A DNA stretch of 33,934 nucleotides from Prevotellaceae bacterium (GCA_029219385.1 JAQXTH010000015.1:1-33934); one strand, 5' to 3'; counted from the first letter of the stretch, positions 25,320-33,934 are shown. A program made the numbers and translations. The notes: generated by a model from the sequence alone, not told the origin.

Positions 25320-26588
25320 TTATTTCTTATCACGCTTTGCAATCTCTGAAAGGTTTGTATTTACAACATCAAGCAAACTGTTTATATTGTTCAGTTTTGC
25401 CTCCCACAAATCCGGATTGCCGGGTGCGAGAGTTTGAACCTTGTCAAAATAACCTTTCGTTTCGAGCAATTTTGCCTTGAGTTCCTCTTGCTGAGCCTTA
25501 TACTTAGGATCTTTGTTATCGGTCGTAGCCTTCTGGTTCAATTCACGAACTTCATTGAAATATGTCACACCGATATTAGAAACTGCCTCTGCAAAATTCT
25601 CATCTATTGCAACTGCATCTTGGAAGCACTTACGAGCCTCAAGGTCTTTTCCCTCGTCCATAAGAACTACGCCTTTGATATAATGAGCCATCTTGTTATT
25701 GGGTGCTTTAGCCACAAATTCGTCTGCAATCTTAGAAGCTTCGGCTTGTTCGTGACGATCGTAGTAATATTTAAGAATAATCTGAGGATAGTTCACGTTA
25801 TTGGTGTTTTCCATTGCATCTTTAAGAGTTGCAAGCCATTTGGCAGTATCACCCTTCTGAAGCAAAGCTGTAGATTTCATGTGGTATCCATCTTCGCGTG
25901 TCGTTTCATCCGTACTCTGAATAGCATAGTCTACGGTCTGCAAAACCTTATCATAATCCTTATCTTGGAACACAAGAATTGTTGCATAATAACCTACCAA
26001 CGGATAACGCGAGTCCGACTTATAGATAGAATCTCTCTGAGCAGGAGTAAACAACGGTGATTTTGGCAAAGAGAGGTGTTTCATATAATATTCGTATGCC
26101 CTATGTTTATCACCGTTTTTATAGCAAAACTGTGCAGAAATCAAATAATAGCCGATAATTCTTTTCATCCACACAAGATTTCCGTCGTGTTCACCAATGG
26201 TATATTTGTCACCATAGTCAAATTTAGGTTTAACCCTGCCTTTGGCATCCGGTGTGTGGTCTATCTCATACGACTTGGTGAAATATTCAACGGCTTTATC
26301 CATGCAACTGATGAACAATGCTGTGTCGAGCGGCTGTTCCGCTTGCATTTTGTCTATTTCCTGATTGAGATAACGCAATTCAACCTGACCTGCAACATTA
26401 TATATATATGCAAGTTTGTTGGGTTTTGCGTTTGCGATTGCCTCATTGATTGCCTTTTTGGCTTCAGCCAATTTTGCGTCGTCTGGCGTGGCTGCGATTT
26501 CGTCGAGCAAAGACTTGGCTTTTTCCACTTGACCAAATGCGGTTGTCATTGTCAGAGCGACAACCATCAATAACAATAATTTTTTCAT
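25320..26588 (-). CDS. Secreted tetratricopeptide-repeat protein
   Basis: 422 residues from the ATG at 26588, which is followed directly by a signal peptide (MKKLLLLMVVALTMTTAFGQ). A longer frame from 26633 would overlap gyrA. The mature part is helical, with TPR-like repeats: AKSLLDEIAATPDDAKLAE, ALFISCMDKAVEYFTKSYEI, HYIKGVVLMDEGKDLEARKC and NFAEAVSNIGVTYFNEVRE. The C terminus is helical and lysine-rich. It lies 37 bp after gyrA and is probably read from the gyrA promoter. It is predicted to be periplasmic, function unknown. Confidence 0.88.
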   Translation of the reverse strand: MKKLLLLMVVALTMTTAFGQVEKAKSLLDEIAATPDDAKLAEAKKAINEAIANAKPNKLAYIYNVAGQVELRYLNQEIDKMQAEQPLDTALFISCMDKAVEYFTKSYEIDHTPDAKGRVKPKFDYGDKYTIGEHDGNLVWMKRIIGYYLISAQFCYKNGDKHRAYEYYMKHLSLPKSPLFTPAQRDSIYKSDSRYPLVGYYATILVFQDKDYDKVLQTVDYAIQSTDETTREDGYHMKSTALLQKGDTAKWLATLKDAMENTNNVNYPQIILKYYYDRHEQAEASKIADEFVAKAPNNKMAHYIKGVVLMDEGKDLEARKCFQDAVAIDENFAEAVSNIGVTYFNEVRELNQKATTDNKDPKYKAQQEELKAKLLETKGYFDKVQTLAPGNPDLWEAKLNNINSLLDVVNTNLSEIAKRDKK

Positions 26589-26625
26589 AACTGTTGGGGT
26601 TTTAAAATTTTTAAGGTTATTTATT

Positions 26626-29172
26626 CTATTCACTTATATTTTCATTATTATCCTCTTGGATATCTACATCAGGAACTTGTTCGGTTTCTTCGGCGATCTC
26701 TTCTTCCGGCTCTGCCTCTACATGACAAACTGAAGATATTGTATCATTGCGTTTTGCAAGTTCAATTACCTTCACACCTTGCGTGGCTCTGCCCATCACT
26801 CTGAGGTCTTTCACCGGAATACGAATAGCCGTACCACTCTTGTTGACTATCACAAGATCGTTTTGGTCGTCAACCATGAGAATAGCAACCAATTTACCGG
26901 TCTTCTCTGTTATGTTGATAGTTTTAACACCCTTACCACCACGTCCGGTAAGTCTGTAGTCTTCAATCGGTGAACGCTTGCCAAAACCTTTTTCGCTCAC
27001 CACGAGTATGGTCTTGTCAATATCTTTCTGCCATACGCATATCATACCAACCACTTCATCATCATCACCGCTCAAAGTGACACCTTTCACTCCCGTGGCA
27101 GTACGTCCCATTGCTCTGACATTTTCTTCATTAAATCTAATTGCACGGCCATTGCGTGTGGCAATAACTATCTCGCTATTTCCTTCTGTTAGCGAAACAC
27201 TGACAATAGAATCATCCTCGCGTATGTTTATGGCATTCACTCCGTTTGCTCTTGGGCGCGAATAGTCTGCCAAAAGAGTCTTTTTGATTACACCTTGACG
27301 AGTGCAGAAAGTAACATAATGCGAATTGCAGAAATCTTCATCTTTAAGGTTTTGCACATGAATCATCGTATTCAGCGAGTCGTCACCCGGAATATTCAGA
27401 AGATTTTGAATGGCACGCCCTTTTGAATTCTTCATTCCCTCGGGCACCTCATACACTTTCAACCAATAGCAGCGTCCCTTTTGCGTAAAGAACAAGATTG
27501 TGTCGTGCATATTAGCCCGATAAACTTTATCTATGAAATCCTCATCGCGTGTAGACGACAATTTGCTGCCTATGCCGCCACGGCCTTGAGCACGAAATTC
27601 ACTCAGCGGAGTGCGCTTGATATATCCCAAGTGGCTGGTGGTAATCATCATCGGATCATTTGCAAAGAAGTCTTCCGGATTAAAATCATCTGCCTCTTGA
27701 TATTGTATGATACTCTTGCGTGGTTCAGACCATTTTTCTTTTACTTCTACAAGTTCATCTTTTATCACCTGCTTACACAACTCTTCGTCACTAAGCACAC
27801 GATTATAATAATCAATCTTTTTCAACAAGTCATCATATTCTCCACGCAACTGTTCCTGACGAAGTCCGGTAAGTTGGCCAAGGCGCATTTCCACAATTGC
27901 CTTAGCCTGCAACTCGTCAAGTTCAAATCGTTTCATCAATCCATCCATTGCGTCTTGCGGTGAACGCGAAGCACGAATAATGCGCACTACCTCGTCAATA
28001 TTGTCACTTGCAATAATCAAGCCCTCAAGTATATGTGCACGTTCCTGAGCCTTGCGCAAATCGTAACGAGTGCGTCTTATCACCACATCATGACGATGAG
28101 CCACAAACTCCGAAATACAATCCTTCAGACTCAGCAAACGTGGGCGGCCGTTGACCAACGCAATGTTATTCACACTGAAAGCACACTGCAAATCTGTCAT
28201 CTTCAACAATTTGTTGAGCACCACATTCGCATTGGCATCGCGCTTGATGTCTATCACAATGCGCATACCTTCGCGACCCGTCTCATCATTCACATTGCTG
28301 ATACCCATAATTTTCTTTTCATTGCTGAGCATCGCAATCTTCTTGATAAGATCTGATTTATTCACGCCAAACGGAATCTCGGTCACAACAATGGAAGAAT
28401 GCGTTCCCTCGTCTTCAATTTCATATTTGGCACGCATCACAACACGACCACGCCCCGTTTCATAAGCGTCTCTCACACCACGCAAACCACATATATAGCC
28501 ACCGGTCGGAAAGTCCGGTGCAGGAATTTTTTTCATCAACTCATCAACGGTTATTTCCGGATTGTCTATATATGCAACACAACCGTCAATCACCTCACCA
28601 AGATTATGAGTAGGAACATTCGTAGCCATACCCACAGCGATACCCGTGGCACCATTCACAAGATAGTTGGGTATGCGAGTCGGCATTACGGTAGGCTCCT
28701 GAAGGGTATCGTCAAAATTATTGCGCATATCCACCGTCTCCTTCTCCAAATCCATCATCATGGCTTCACCCAATTGTGTAAGACGAGCCTCCGTGTAACG
28801 CATGGCCGCAGGCGAATCTCCATCAACACTACCAAAGTTTCCCTGACCATCTACAAGCACCTCACGCATATTCCAATCCTGAGCCATACGCGCCAAAGCC
28901 CCATAGACCGAAGAGTCACCATGAGGATGATATTTACCAAGAACCTCACCGACAATACGGGCACATTTCTTATATGGCTTATCATGAGTATTATTCAGCC
29001 CAAGCATACCATAGAGAATACGGCGATGCACCGGCTTAAAACCATCCCTCACATCAGGCAACGCACGAGCCACAATCACAGACATGGAATAGTCTATGTA
29101 ACTGCTCTGCATCTCCCTGTTAAGATCAACCTTGATTATTCTGTCACTGTCGAAAACTTGATTTTCTTCCAT
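26626..29172 (-). CDS. gyrA: DNA gyrase subunit A
   Basis: 848 residues. The breakage-reunion domain carries the catalytic Tyr126 (AAMRYTEARL). The quinolone-determining region is GKYHPHGDSSVYGALARMAQ (79-98), with S87 at the E. coli S83 position and G91 at the E. coli D87 position. The C-terminal domain has six beta-pinwheel blades, and the GyrA-box QGRGGIGSK is seen at the domain start region. The tail is very acidic (EPEEEIAEETEQV onward), which in other gyrases modulates wrapping. Gyrase introduces negative supercoils with GyrB, which is not in the window. Confidence 0.97.
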   Translation of the reverse strand: MEENQVFDSDRIIKVDLNREMQSSYIDYSMSVIVARALPDVRDGFKPVHRRILYGMLGLNNTHDKPYKKCARIVGEVLGKYHPHGDSSVYGALARMAQDWNMREVLVDGQGNFGSVDGDSPAAMRYTEARLTQLGEAMMMDLEKETVDMRNNFDDTLQEPTVMPTRIPNYLVNGATGIAVGMATNVPTHNLGEVIDGCVAYIDNPEITVDELMKKIPAPDFPTGGYICGLRGVRDAYETGRGRVVMRAKYEIEDEGTHSSIVVTEIPFGVNKSDLIKKIAMLSNEKKIMGISNVNDETGREGMRIVIDIKRDANANVVLNKLLKMTDLQCAFSVNNIALVNGRPRLLSLKDCISEFVAHRHDVVIRRTRYDLRKAQERAHILEGLIIASDNIDEVVRIIRASRSPQDAMDGLMKRFELDELQAKAIVEMRLGQLTGLRQEQLRGEYDDLLKKIDYYNRVLSDEELCKQVIKDELVEVKEKWSEPRKSIIQYQEADDFNPEDFFANDPMMITTSHLGYIKRTPLSEFRAQGRGGIGSKLSSTRDEDFIDKVYRANMHDTILFFTQKGRCYWLKVYEVPEGMKNSKGRAIQNLLNIPGDDSLNTMIHVQNLKDEDFCNSHYVTFCTRQGVIKKTLLADYSRPRANGVNAINIREDDSIVSVSLTEGNSEIVIATRNGRAIRFNEENVRAMGRTATGVKGVTLSGDDDEVVGMICVWQKDIDKTILVVSEKGFGKRSPIEDYRLTGRGGKGVKTINITEKTGKLVAILMVDDQNDLVIVNKSGTAIRIPVKDLRVMGRATQGVKVIELAKRNDTISSVCHVEAEPEEEIAEETEQVPDVDIQEDNNENISE

Positions 29173-29210
29173 TATTGATTTGTTTATTTATACATTCATT
29201 AAATCAAGTT

Positions 29211-29218
29211 CAAAATTA
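29211..29218 (-). promoter_or_regulatory. -7 promoter element for gyrA
   Basis: The minus strand reads TAATTTTG, 38 bp upstream of the gyrA ATG. A TTTG lies 24 bp further upstream (29246-29243), a slightly long spacing. Confidence 0.55.
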
Positions 29219-29267
29219 CCACTTTTTCACGAAACAGCCCCACAAACAAACCCACAAAAAACATACC

Positions 29268-29288
29268 AAAACGCGATTTTCGCGTTTT
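29268..29288 (+). other. Hairpin with T-tract, orientation unexplained
   Basis: AAAACGCGA (29268-29276) pairs with TCGCGTTTT (29280-29288) around TTT, followed by two more T's on the plus strand. No plus-strand gene is known to end here. Confidence 0.55.
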
Positions 29289-29395
29289 TTAGCATTTCTA
29301 AGCCAATCTGCGTTTCATTTCGACACCCTTTCTACACACCACACACACCGCCTTAAAAGCCTCGAAACGGCCTTAAACCCAAATCGACTGTTTGA

Positions 29396-29436
29396 TAAAA
29401 AAAAGCGGCTCCTTGACAAAAAGCCAAGAAAACCGC
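29396..29436 (-). terminator. Terminator of the panC-panD operon
   Basis: On the minus strand an imperfect stem (GCGG with CCGC outside; CTTGGC with GTCAAG inside) is followed by at least eight T's. It lies 43 bp after the panD stop codon. Confidence 0.6.
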
Positions 29437-29478
29437 ATCGCATTATGAAAATAGAAAAAAATGTTTTATCCGTTCTTG

Positions 29479-29823
29479 TCAAATTCTATTTCCCTCTCTC
29501 GGAAATATAATCTTCGGTTCAAACGTCTTTGCCTCCTCTATGGTCATACGACCATACGACATCACTATCACAACATCGTCAACCTGCACCTTGCGTGCCG
29601 CTGCACCATTCAGACACAGACAGCCACTGCCACGTTCACCCTTAATGACGTATGTCTCAAAACGTTCACCATTATTGTTGTCTACAATATATACATGCTC
29701 GCCGGCTATCAATCCGGCCGCGTCCATCAAATCCTCGTCTATGGTGACACTGCCTACATAATTCAAGTTTGCATCTGTCACCCTTGCACAATGAATCTTG
29801 GATTTTAAAACCTCAATAGTCAT
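29479..29823 (-). CDS. panD: Aspartate 1-decarboxylase
   Basis: 114 residues. It is made as a proenzyme that cleaves itself between Gly24 and Ser25 (YVGSVTID), giving the pyruvoyl group used to decarboxylate aspartate to beta-alanine. The flanking motifs [34 protein letters not shown] and [17 protein letters not shown] are intact. It lies 12 bp after panC, with which it supplies the two halves of pantothenate (beta-alanine, and its condensation with pantoate). Confidence 0.97.
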   Translation of the reverse strand: MTIEVLKSKIHCARVTDANLNYVGSVTIDEDLMDAAGLIAGEHVYIVDNNNGERFETYVIKGERGSGCLCLNGAAARKVQVDDVVIVMSYGRMTIEEAKTFEPKIIFPREGNRI

Positions 29824-29835
29824 AAGACAAACAGT

Positions 29836-30684
29836 TTATTTATATCTCACATTGTCTATCAGTCTCACGGGACGTTTTCCACAAAACACCGTAATGCAGC
29901 CCACCACAGACTCACTGTCTTCCCAATTTTCAAGGCTCACAAGACTATCGCCATCGACAATCTCATAATACTGCACTTCAAGACCTTCAACTTTATTTAT
30001 ATTATCTATCACAAAAGCTTTTGTCTCAGCCAAACTATGCGTCTTCATATAGTCACGGCTCTCAAACAGATATTTGGATATGCCAAGCGCAGCAACCCTC
30101 TCTTCAGGCGCGAGAAGAGCGTTTCGACTGCTCAAAGCCAACCCGTCTGCCTCTCTCACAATACTGCAGGGACAAATCTCAACATCAAGCTTCAAATCCT
30201 TCACCATGGCTTTGATTACAGCCACTTGTTGAAAATCCTTCTCCCCAAAATAAGCGCGATTTGGTTCTACGGCATAAAACAATTTACTCACAATCTGACA
30301 CACGCCGTTAAAATGACCCGGTCGGAAACTCCCCTCCATCACTTCGTCGGTAGGAGGATAACTAAACACACGTTCATCTACTGTCGGATACATCTCTTCA
30401 ACAGTCGGGGCAAAAACCACATCCGCGCCCAGCGACTCCAACAAACGACAATCCGCCTCAAGAGAACGAGGATAGTCTGCCAAATCCTTTTTATCGTTAA
30501 ACTGAGTAGGATTAACAAAATCACTCACCACAGTGAAATCGTTCTCCGCCACACATCGCCTCACAAGCGAAGCATGACCCTCATGAAGGGCACCCATCGT
30601 AGGCACAAGTCCTACCGACTTGCCCATGCTACGAGCCGTTGCCAACAAATCGCTCAAAGCTTTCTTCGTATTTACAACCTGCAT
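29836..30684 (-). CDS. panC: Pantothenate synthetase
   Basis: 282 residues from the ATG at 30684. The longer frame from 30738 adds a hydrophobic, non-conserved 18 residues that other PanC proteins lack. The class I HIGH-type motif is H34-E-G-H37 in [15 protein letters not shown]. Other motifs are [55 protein letters not shown] and [13 protein letters not shown]. It joins pantoate and beta-alanine using ATP. panD follows 12 bp downstream. The gene is divergent from the GT5-like gene. Confidence 0.97.
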   Translation of the reverse strand: MQVVNTKKALSDLLATARSMGKSVGLVPTMGALHEGHASLVRRCVAENDFTVVSDFVNPTQFNDKKDLADYPRSLEADCRLLESLGADVVFAPTVEEMYPTVDERVFSYPPTDEVMEGSFRPGHFNGVCQIVSKLFYAVEPNRAYFGEKDFQQVAVIKAMVKDLKLDVEICPCSIVREADGLALSSRNALLAPEERVAALGISKYLFESRDYMKTHSLAETKAFVIDNINKVEGLEVQYYEIVDGDSLVSLENWEDSESVVGCITVFCGKRPVRLIDNVRYK

Positions 30685-30851
30685 ATCAAAATATGTTATA
30701 CAAATTTTCGGGGTGCAAAATAACACAAATAATTTCATATAAGAAAATTTTTAACCCTTAAATCAATCTTCCGCGCGCTAAATCAATGCCAAACAGCGAC
30801 TTTTTTGCATTCTTTATGAAAACAGAACAAAGTTATTTTCAGAAAAATCAC

Positions 30852-30859
30852 TAAATTTG
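30852..30859 (+). promoter_or_regulatory. -7 promoter element for the GT5-like / DUF4270 pair
   Basis: TAAATTTG matches TAnnTTTG, 22 bp upstream of the ATG at 30882. No clear -33 TTTG is seen. Confidence 0.55.
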
Positions 30860-30881
30860 CACCATAAAAACCACAAAACAC

Positions 30882-31694
30882 ATGGCAAAGAAAGTACTGT
30901 TTATCTCGCAAGAAATTACTCCGTTCGTACCGGAAAGTTATATGTCAAAACTCGGCAGAAACATTCCCCACCTTATTCAAGAAGCCGGAAATGAAATCAG
31001 GGCATTCCACCCAAAATGGGGAAACATCAACGAAAGGAGAAACCAACTCCACGAAGTAATAAGACTTTCCGGAATGAATATCATAATAGACGAAACAGAC
31101 CACCCACTACTTATCAAAGTAGCCTCACTGCCATCTACAAAAATACAGGTTTATTTTATAGATAACGAAGACTTCTTCTTAAAACGACTCGCAGCATGCG
31201 ACAAAGACGGAGTGGAATACAACGACAACTACGAGAGAGCCGTCTTTTATGGTCGCAGCGTGATTGAAACTGTCAAGAAACTAAGATGGTATCCCGATAT
31301 TATAGTATGTGAGGGCTGGATTTCTGCTGTTACTCCGTTTCTCATCAAGACTATCTACAAAGACGAGCCTGCTTTTGCCACCACAAAAATCATCAGTTCT
31401 CTCCACCCCCTCGACATCACCAAGCCGATGCCCGATAAATTCCCCGCATTTCTTGCGTTCCGCAATGTTGATATAGAGGAAATAAACAGTTATCCTTTGC
31501 AATACAAACAACCCACCGACATCCAGAAATTATCCTTATATTTTTCTGACGCGGCAATTATCGCAAGCAACGAGGTAGACCCCTCGGTTGTCGATTTTGC
31601 AAAGAAACAAAACCTTCCGCTGATTGCCTATAACGAAAGCGATGATTATGCCACCAACGCGGCAAAACTTGACCAACTCATACAGCAACTCTAA
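30882..31694 (+). CDS. Half-length glycogen/starch synthase-like (GT5 N-terminal) protein
   Basis: 270 residues, roughly the N-terminal catalytic lobe of GT5 starch synthases, whose full length is about 480. The opening KKVLFISQEITPFVPESYMS and the region WYPDIIVCEGWISAVTPFLI follow the GT5 pattern, but the ADP-glucose K-x-G-G motif is replaced (MSKLGRNIP) and no C-terminal lobe is present. It is probably not a working glycogen synthase by itself. The same short form beside panC is something I recall from other Bacteroidales. It is 3 bp from the DUF4270 gene and surely in the same operon. Function unknown. Confidence 0.85.
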   Translation: MAKKVLFISQEITPFVPESYMSKLGRNIPHLIQEAGNEIRAFHPKWGNINERRNQLHEVIRLSGMNIIIDETDHPLLIKVASLPSTKIQVYFIDNEDFFLKRLAACDKDGVEYNDNYERAVFYGRSVIETVKKLRWYPDIIVCEGWISAVTPFLIKTIYKDEPAFATTKIISSLHPLDITKPMPDKFPAFLAFRNVDIEEINSYPLQYKQPTDIQKLSLYFSDAAIIASNEVDPSVVDFAKKQNLPLIAYNESDDYATNAAKLDQLIQQL

Positions 31695-31697
31695 AAT

Positions 31698-33155
31698 ATG
31701 CAATATCTATATCACCATATCGGGACACTGCTTCTCGCCTTCGCCACACTGTTTGTTTCCACTGGCCTTATATCGTGTGATGACCAAACCGGCACAATCG
31801 GCTCAGGCATTATGCCCGATGAAGACCTCACAACCACCTCACAAGCGATCCACAATTTCACAACATCATCTCTTGGTGTCGATTCGCTGATTGCCTTCAC
31901 TTCCGATTGCTATCTTGGCAGAATTACCGACCCCGAGACAAACTCCACCACCACCTCCGACTTTATCGCACAATTTGCCACTCTCGAAAACGACAAACTG
32001 CCCGACATCTCTGCCATGATAAAAGAAAACGGACAAGTAGTGGCCGACTCCGTAATAATAAACCTATATATAAAATCATATTACGGTGACTCTGTCAACC
32101 CAATGAAAATAGGAGTCTACGAACTTGATCGCAACAACATCTTGCCGGAAGACAAGAACTACTATACCAACATCGAGCCCGAAGAATATGTCAACAAAAG
32201 CAATGACGCACTAAAGAAAGAAATCTCTTTCACCGTCACCAATCTTGCCATCGACGACACAATACGCTCTGCCACGACCTACTCGAAAAACATACGGATC
32301 TCCCTCCCAAGCGACTATGGCACCGCTATCCTTCAAAAATACTACCAACACCCCGAATATTTCAAAAACTCATACACATTCATTCGCAATGTTGTGCCGG
32401 GATTTTATTTCAAGACACTTGCCGGCAACGGCACAATGGTCAACATTGATGTCTCCACACTCACCATATTCTTCAAATACCAAATTGAGCAAGACACTAT
32501 TGTTGGCATCAAACGCATCGCGTCCACAAAGGAAGTCATACAATGCAACAACTTCCAAAACCGCAACCTCCAACCAATGCTCACGGAAAACAATTGCACA
32601 TATATCAAATCACCCGCAGCAATATTCACCGAAGCAACACTCCCCATCAACGAGATATACAAAAACCACGAGAATGACACAATCAACAGTGCCAAAATAG
32701 TCTTCAAAAGAGTAAACAGTCTCACAAACTCACAATTCATTCTTCAGACACCCCAACAACTGCTTATGGTGCGCAAAAGCGAACTTGAAACATTCTTCAA
32801 AGACAAAGACACGCCCGACAATACCACGTCCTACACGACCAAATTCTCACAGTCATATAATTCATACACATTCTCCAACATTGCCGGAATGGTTTCATAC
32901 CTTCACAGACTTAGAAACAAAGAAGCCGGAATAAAACCTACCGACGACTACAATACCATTCTTGCCAAAACAAAACAATGGGAAGCCAACAACCCGGATT
33001 GGAACAAAGTCGTATTGGTGCCAATCACCACAAATACCGACTCATATAGCAACATCATAAATGTTTTCCACGATTTCTCCCTATCGTCTACAAAACTGTT
33101 GGGCGGAATCAACAATCCCCAGCAAATCACCGTTGTCTACAGTCGATTTAAATAA
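31698..33155 (+). CDS. DUF4270 family lipoprotein
   Basis: 485 residues. A lipoprotein signal peptide has its lipobox at TGLISC27. The mature part is beta-rich with DUF4270 hallmarks near the start (GSGIMPDED, then a Ser/Thr-rich stretch, and YLGRITDPETNSTTTSDFIA) and a late segment NPQQITVVYSRFK. It is predicted to be exported and anchored, possibly at the outer membrane or surface. Function is unknown. It starts 3 bp after the GT5-like gene. The 75-bp repeats begin 5 bp after the stop. Confidence 0.88.
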   Translation: MQYLYHHIGTLLLAFATLFVSTGLISCDDQTGTIGSGIMPDEDLTTTSQAIHNFTTSSLGVDSLIAFTSDCYLGRITDPETNSTTTSDFIAQFATLENDKLPDISAMIKENGQVVADSVIINLYIKSYYGDSVNPMKIGVYELDRNNILPEDKNYYTNIEPEEYVNKSNDALKKEISFTVTNLAIDDTIRSATTYSKNIRISLPSDYGTAILQKYYQHPEYFKNSYTFIRNVVPGFYFKTLAGNGTMVNIDVSTLTIFFKYQIEQDTIVGIKRIASTKEVIQCNNFQNRNLQPMLTENNCTYIKSPAAIFTEATLPINEIYKNHENDTINSAKIVFKRVNSLTNSQFILQTPQQLLMVRKSELETFFKDKDTPDNTTSYTTKFSQSYNSYTFSNIAGMVSYLHRLRNKEAGIKPTDDYNTILAKTKQWEANNPDWNKVVLVPITTNTDSYSNIINVFHDFSLSSTKLLGGINNPQQITVVYSRFK

Positions 33156-33159
33156 CCCC

Positions 33160-33309
33160 ACGTTTTCGATAAGCCAAATAAGCAGAGCCAAGCTTGCTTG
33201 CGCTATGCCATGGCGAGAAAACGCAACTGAAAGAACGTTTTCGTTAAGCCAAATGAGCAGAGCCAAGCTTGCTTGTGCTCTGCCATGGCGAGAAAACGCA
33301 ACTGAAAGA
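33160..33309. repeat. Two tandem 75-bp repeats with internal dyad symmetry
   Basis: Units 33160-33234 and 33235-33309 differ at only four positions. In the second unit CGTTTTC (33236-33242) pairs with GAAAACG (33292-33298), GCAGAGC (33257-33263) with GCTCTGC (33277-33283), and CAAGC (33264-33268) with GCTTG (33271-33275), giving a nested stem-loop. The period is a multiple of three, and long frames on both strands stay open across both copies. It could be a mobile REP/MITE-like element or a structured RNA. I cannot tell which. Confidence 0.85.
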
Positions 33310-33323
33310 ACCATTATTGCAAT

Positions 33324-33665
33324 ATGAGATTTGTACAAACCCTTCAACTCAAAGACAATCCCCAACTCATTGAAGCATATATTGCCCAACACTCACCACA
33401 ACAAATGTGGCCGGAAATAATCAAAGGCATTCGACAAGTAGGCATCGAAGAAATGGAACTATATATCTGTGGCAACCAACTCGTCATGATTGTAGACGCA
33501 CCCGAAGACTTCAATTGGGACAAAGCCATGGAAAAACTTGCCACTCTACCACGCCAACAAGAATGGGAGACATGGAACTCACAATACCAGCAATGCTCAC
33601 CCAACGACACATCCGACCAAAAATGGCACATGATGCGCCGCTTCTTCCATTTATACGACAAATAA
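33324..33665 (+). CDS. rhaM: L-rhamnose mutarotase
   Basis: 113 residues. The family interconverts alpha and beta anomers of L-rhamnose. The residues matching the E. coli active-site Tyr and His are Y19 and H23 (EAYIAQHSPQQMWPEI), with Trp residues at W81 and W84 and a terminal MMRRFFHLYD typical of the family. No other rhamnose genes (rhaA, rhaB, rhaT) are in the window, so it stands alone here. It ends at a strong terminator. Confidence 0.9.
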   Translation: MRFVQTLQLKDNPQLIEAYIAQHSPQQMWPEIIKGIRQVGIEEMELYICGNQLVMIVDAPEDFNWDKAMEKLATLPRQQEWETWNSQYQQCSPNDTSDQKWHMMRRFFHLYDK

Positions 33666-33667
33666 GA

Positions 33668-33708
33668 AAAAGCCCAAACCGATTTGATTAGTCGGTTTGG
33701 GCTTTTTT
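33668..33708 (+). terminator. Intrinsic terminator of rhaM
   Basis: AAAAGCCCAAACCGA (33668-33682) pairs exactly with TCGGTTTGGGCTTTT (33692-33706) around a 9-nt loop, followed by a T-tract. It begins 3 bp after the rhaM stop. Confidence 0.92.
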
Positions 33709-33797
33709 ATTTTATCACAGACAATCATTCTTTCATAATCCTGCCAACCACCGTACCTCTGTAATAGTATAACAAAAAAGAAATAGCGGAGTCACAC

Positions 33798-33835
33798 AAA
33801 AAAAGAGTCCCAAGGACATAAAGCCTTAGGACTCT
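33798..33835 (-). terminator. Terminator of the rRNA operon
   Basis: AGAGTCC (33804-33810) with GGACTCT (33829-33835) and AAGG with CCTT form a stem around an 8-nt loop with one C/A mismatch. On the minus strand it is followed by at least seven T's, so it ends the 5S transcript. Confidence 0.8.
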
Positions 33836-33848
33836 GAAGAAAACTAAA

Positions 33849-33934
<86 letters not shown>

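Larger units (their letters stand above)
29173..29478. other. Non-coding gap between gyrA and panD
   Basis: 306 bp. It holds the gyrA promoter (29211-29218), a hairpin at 29268-29288 and the panD terminator at 29396-29436. An open frame on the plus strand crosses it, but its composition is biased (Lys, His, Thr) and it has no promoter, so I do not call a gene. Confidence 0.7.

Noticed and set aside
29175-29510. Plus-strand frame (111 codons) in the gyrA-panD gap
   Set aside because: The composition is biased (Lys, His, Thr), no promoter fits, and the DNA is explained by the gyrA promoter, a hairpin and the panD terminator.
33061-33327. Small plus-strand protein covering the 75-bp repeats
   Set aside because: It is a translated tandem repeat with matching open frames on the opposite strand, so the open frame probably reflects the repeat and not a gene.

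Overview
The window is a chromosomal segment from a member of the Bacteroidota, most likely order Bacteroidales. Several features point there: TAnnTTTG-type -7 promoter elements upstream of many genes, Bacteroidetes-specific families (DUF4199, DUF4270, the DUF6452/DUF6048 pair, a TonB-C/PEGA periplasmic protein), a type IX secretion (T9SS) type B sorting domain and a PorT-like barrel. Species cannot be fixed from sequence reading alone. Most of the window is ordinary housekeeping DNA; the accessory signal is concentrated at the left edge.

Left edge (1-3186, minus strand): two tandem secreted proteins with FGE-sulfatase/C-type-lectin-like domains lie downstream of a PEGA/TonB-C protein. The complete one ends in a GC-rich 3' segment whose protein and codon pattern looks like the variable region of a diversity-generating retroelement (DGR) target. 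No reverse transcriptase or template repeat is visible in the window. 3258-7771 (minus): a compact set running DUF4199, GT2 glycosyltransferase, DUF6452 lipoprotein, DUF6048 barrel, ApbE flavin transferase, Crp/Fnr regulator. 7772-8091 is a non-coding stretch with a 23-bp-period repeat cluster and palindromes. 8092-11782 (minus): a T9SS type B substrate followed by uvrA.

11968-15348 (plus): a periplasmic-binding-protein-like protein, a PorT-family barrel, and xseA-xseB (exonuclease VII), then tRNA-Pro(CGG) with a strong terminator. 15532-18153 (minus): a secreted GH27 alpha-galactosidase-like enzyme and cutC. 18303-20861 (plus): a large secreted transglutaminase-like protein. 21044-24404 (minus): the classical thrS-infC-rpmI-rplT translation operon. 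24563-25153 (plus): a YigZ/IMPACT family protein. 25320-29172 (minus): gyrA followed by a secreted TPR protein.

29479-30684 (minus): panC-panD (pantothenate synthesis), divergent from a half-length GT5 starch-synthase-like protein and a DUF4270 lipoprotein (30882-33155, plus). A 75-bp tandem repeat with internal dyads then precedes an L-rhamnose mutarotase gene. The right edge holds the 3' part of a 5S rRNA gene on the minus strand with its terminator, so an rRNA operon lies just outside the window.

Several start codons were moved inward from the longest open frame because the longer start lies inside a promoter element or before an obvious signal peptide (7771, 13082, 17298, 18303, 26588, 30684). 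The best candidate for something unusual is the putative DGR target pair at the left edge. The 7.9-8.0 kb repeat cluster and the 33.2 kb tandem repeat are the next most interesting.
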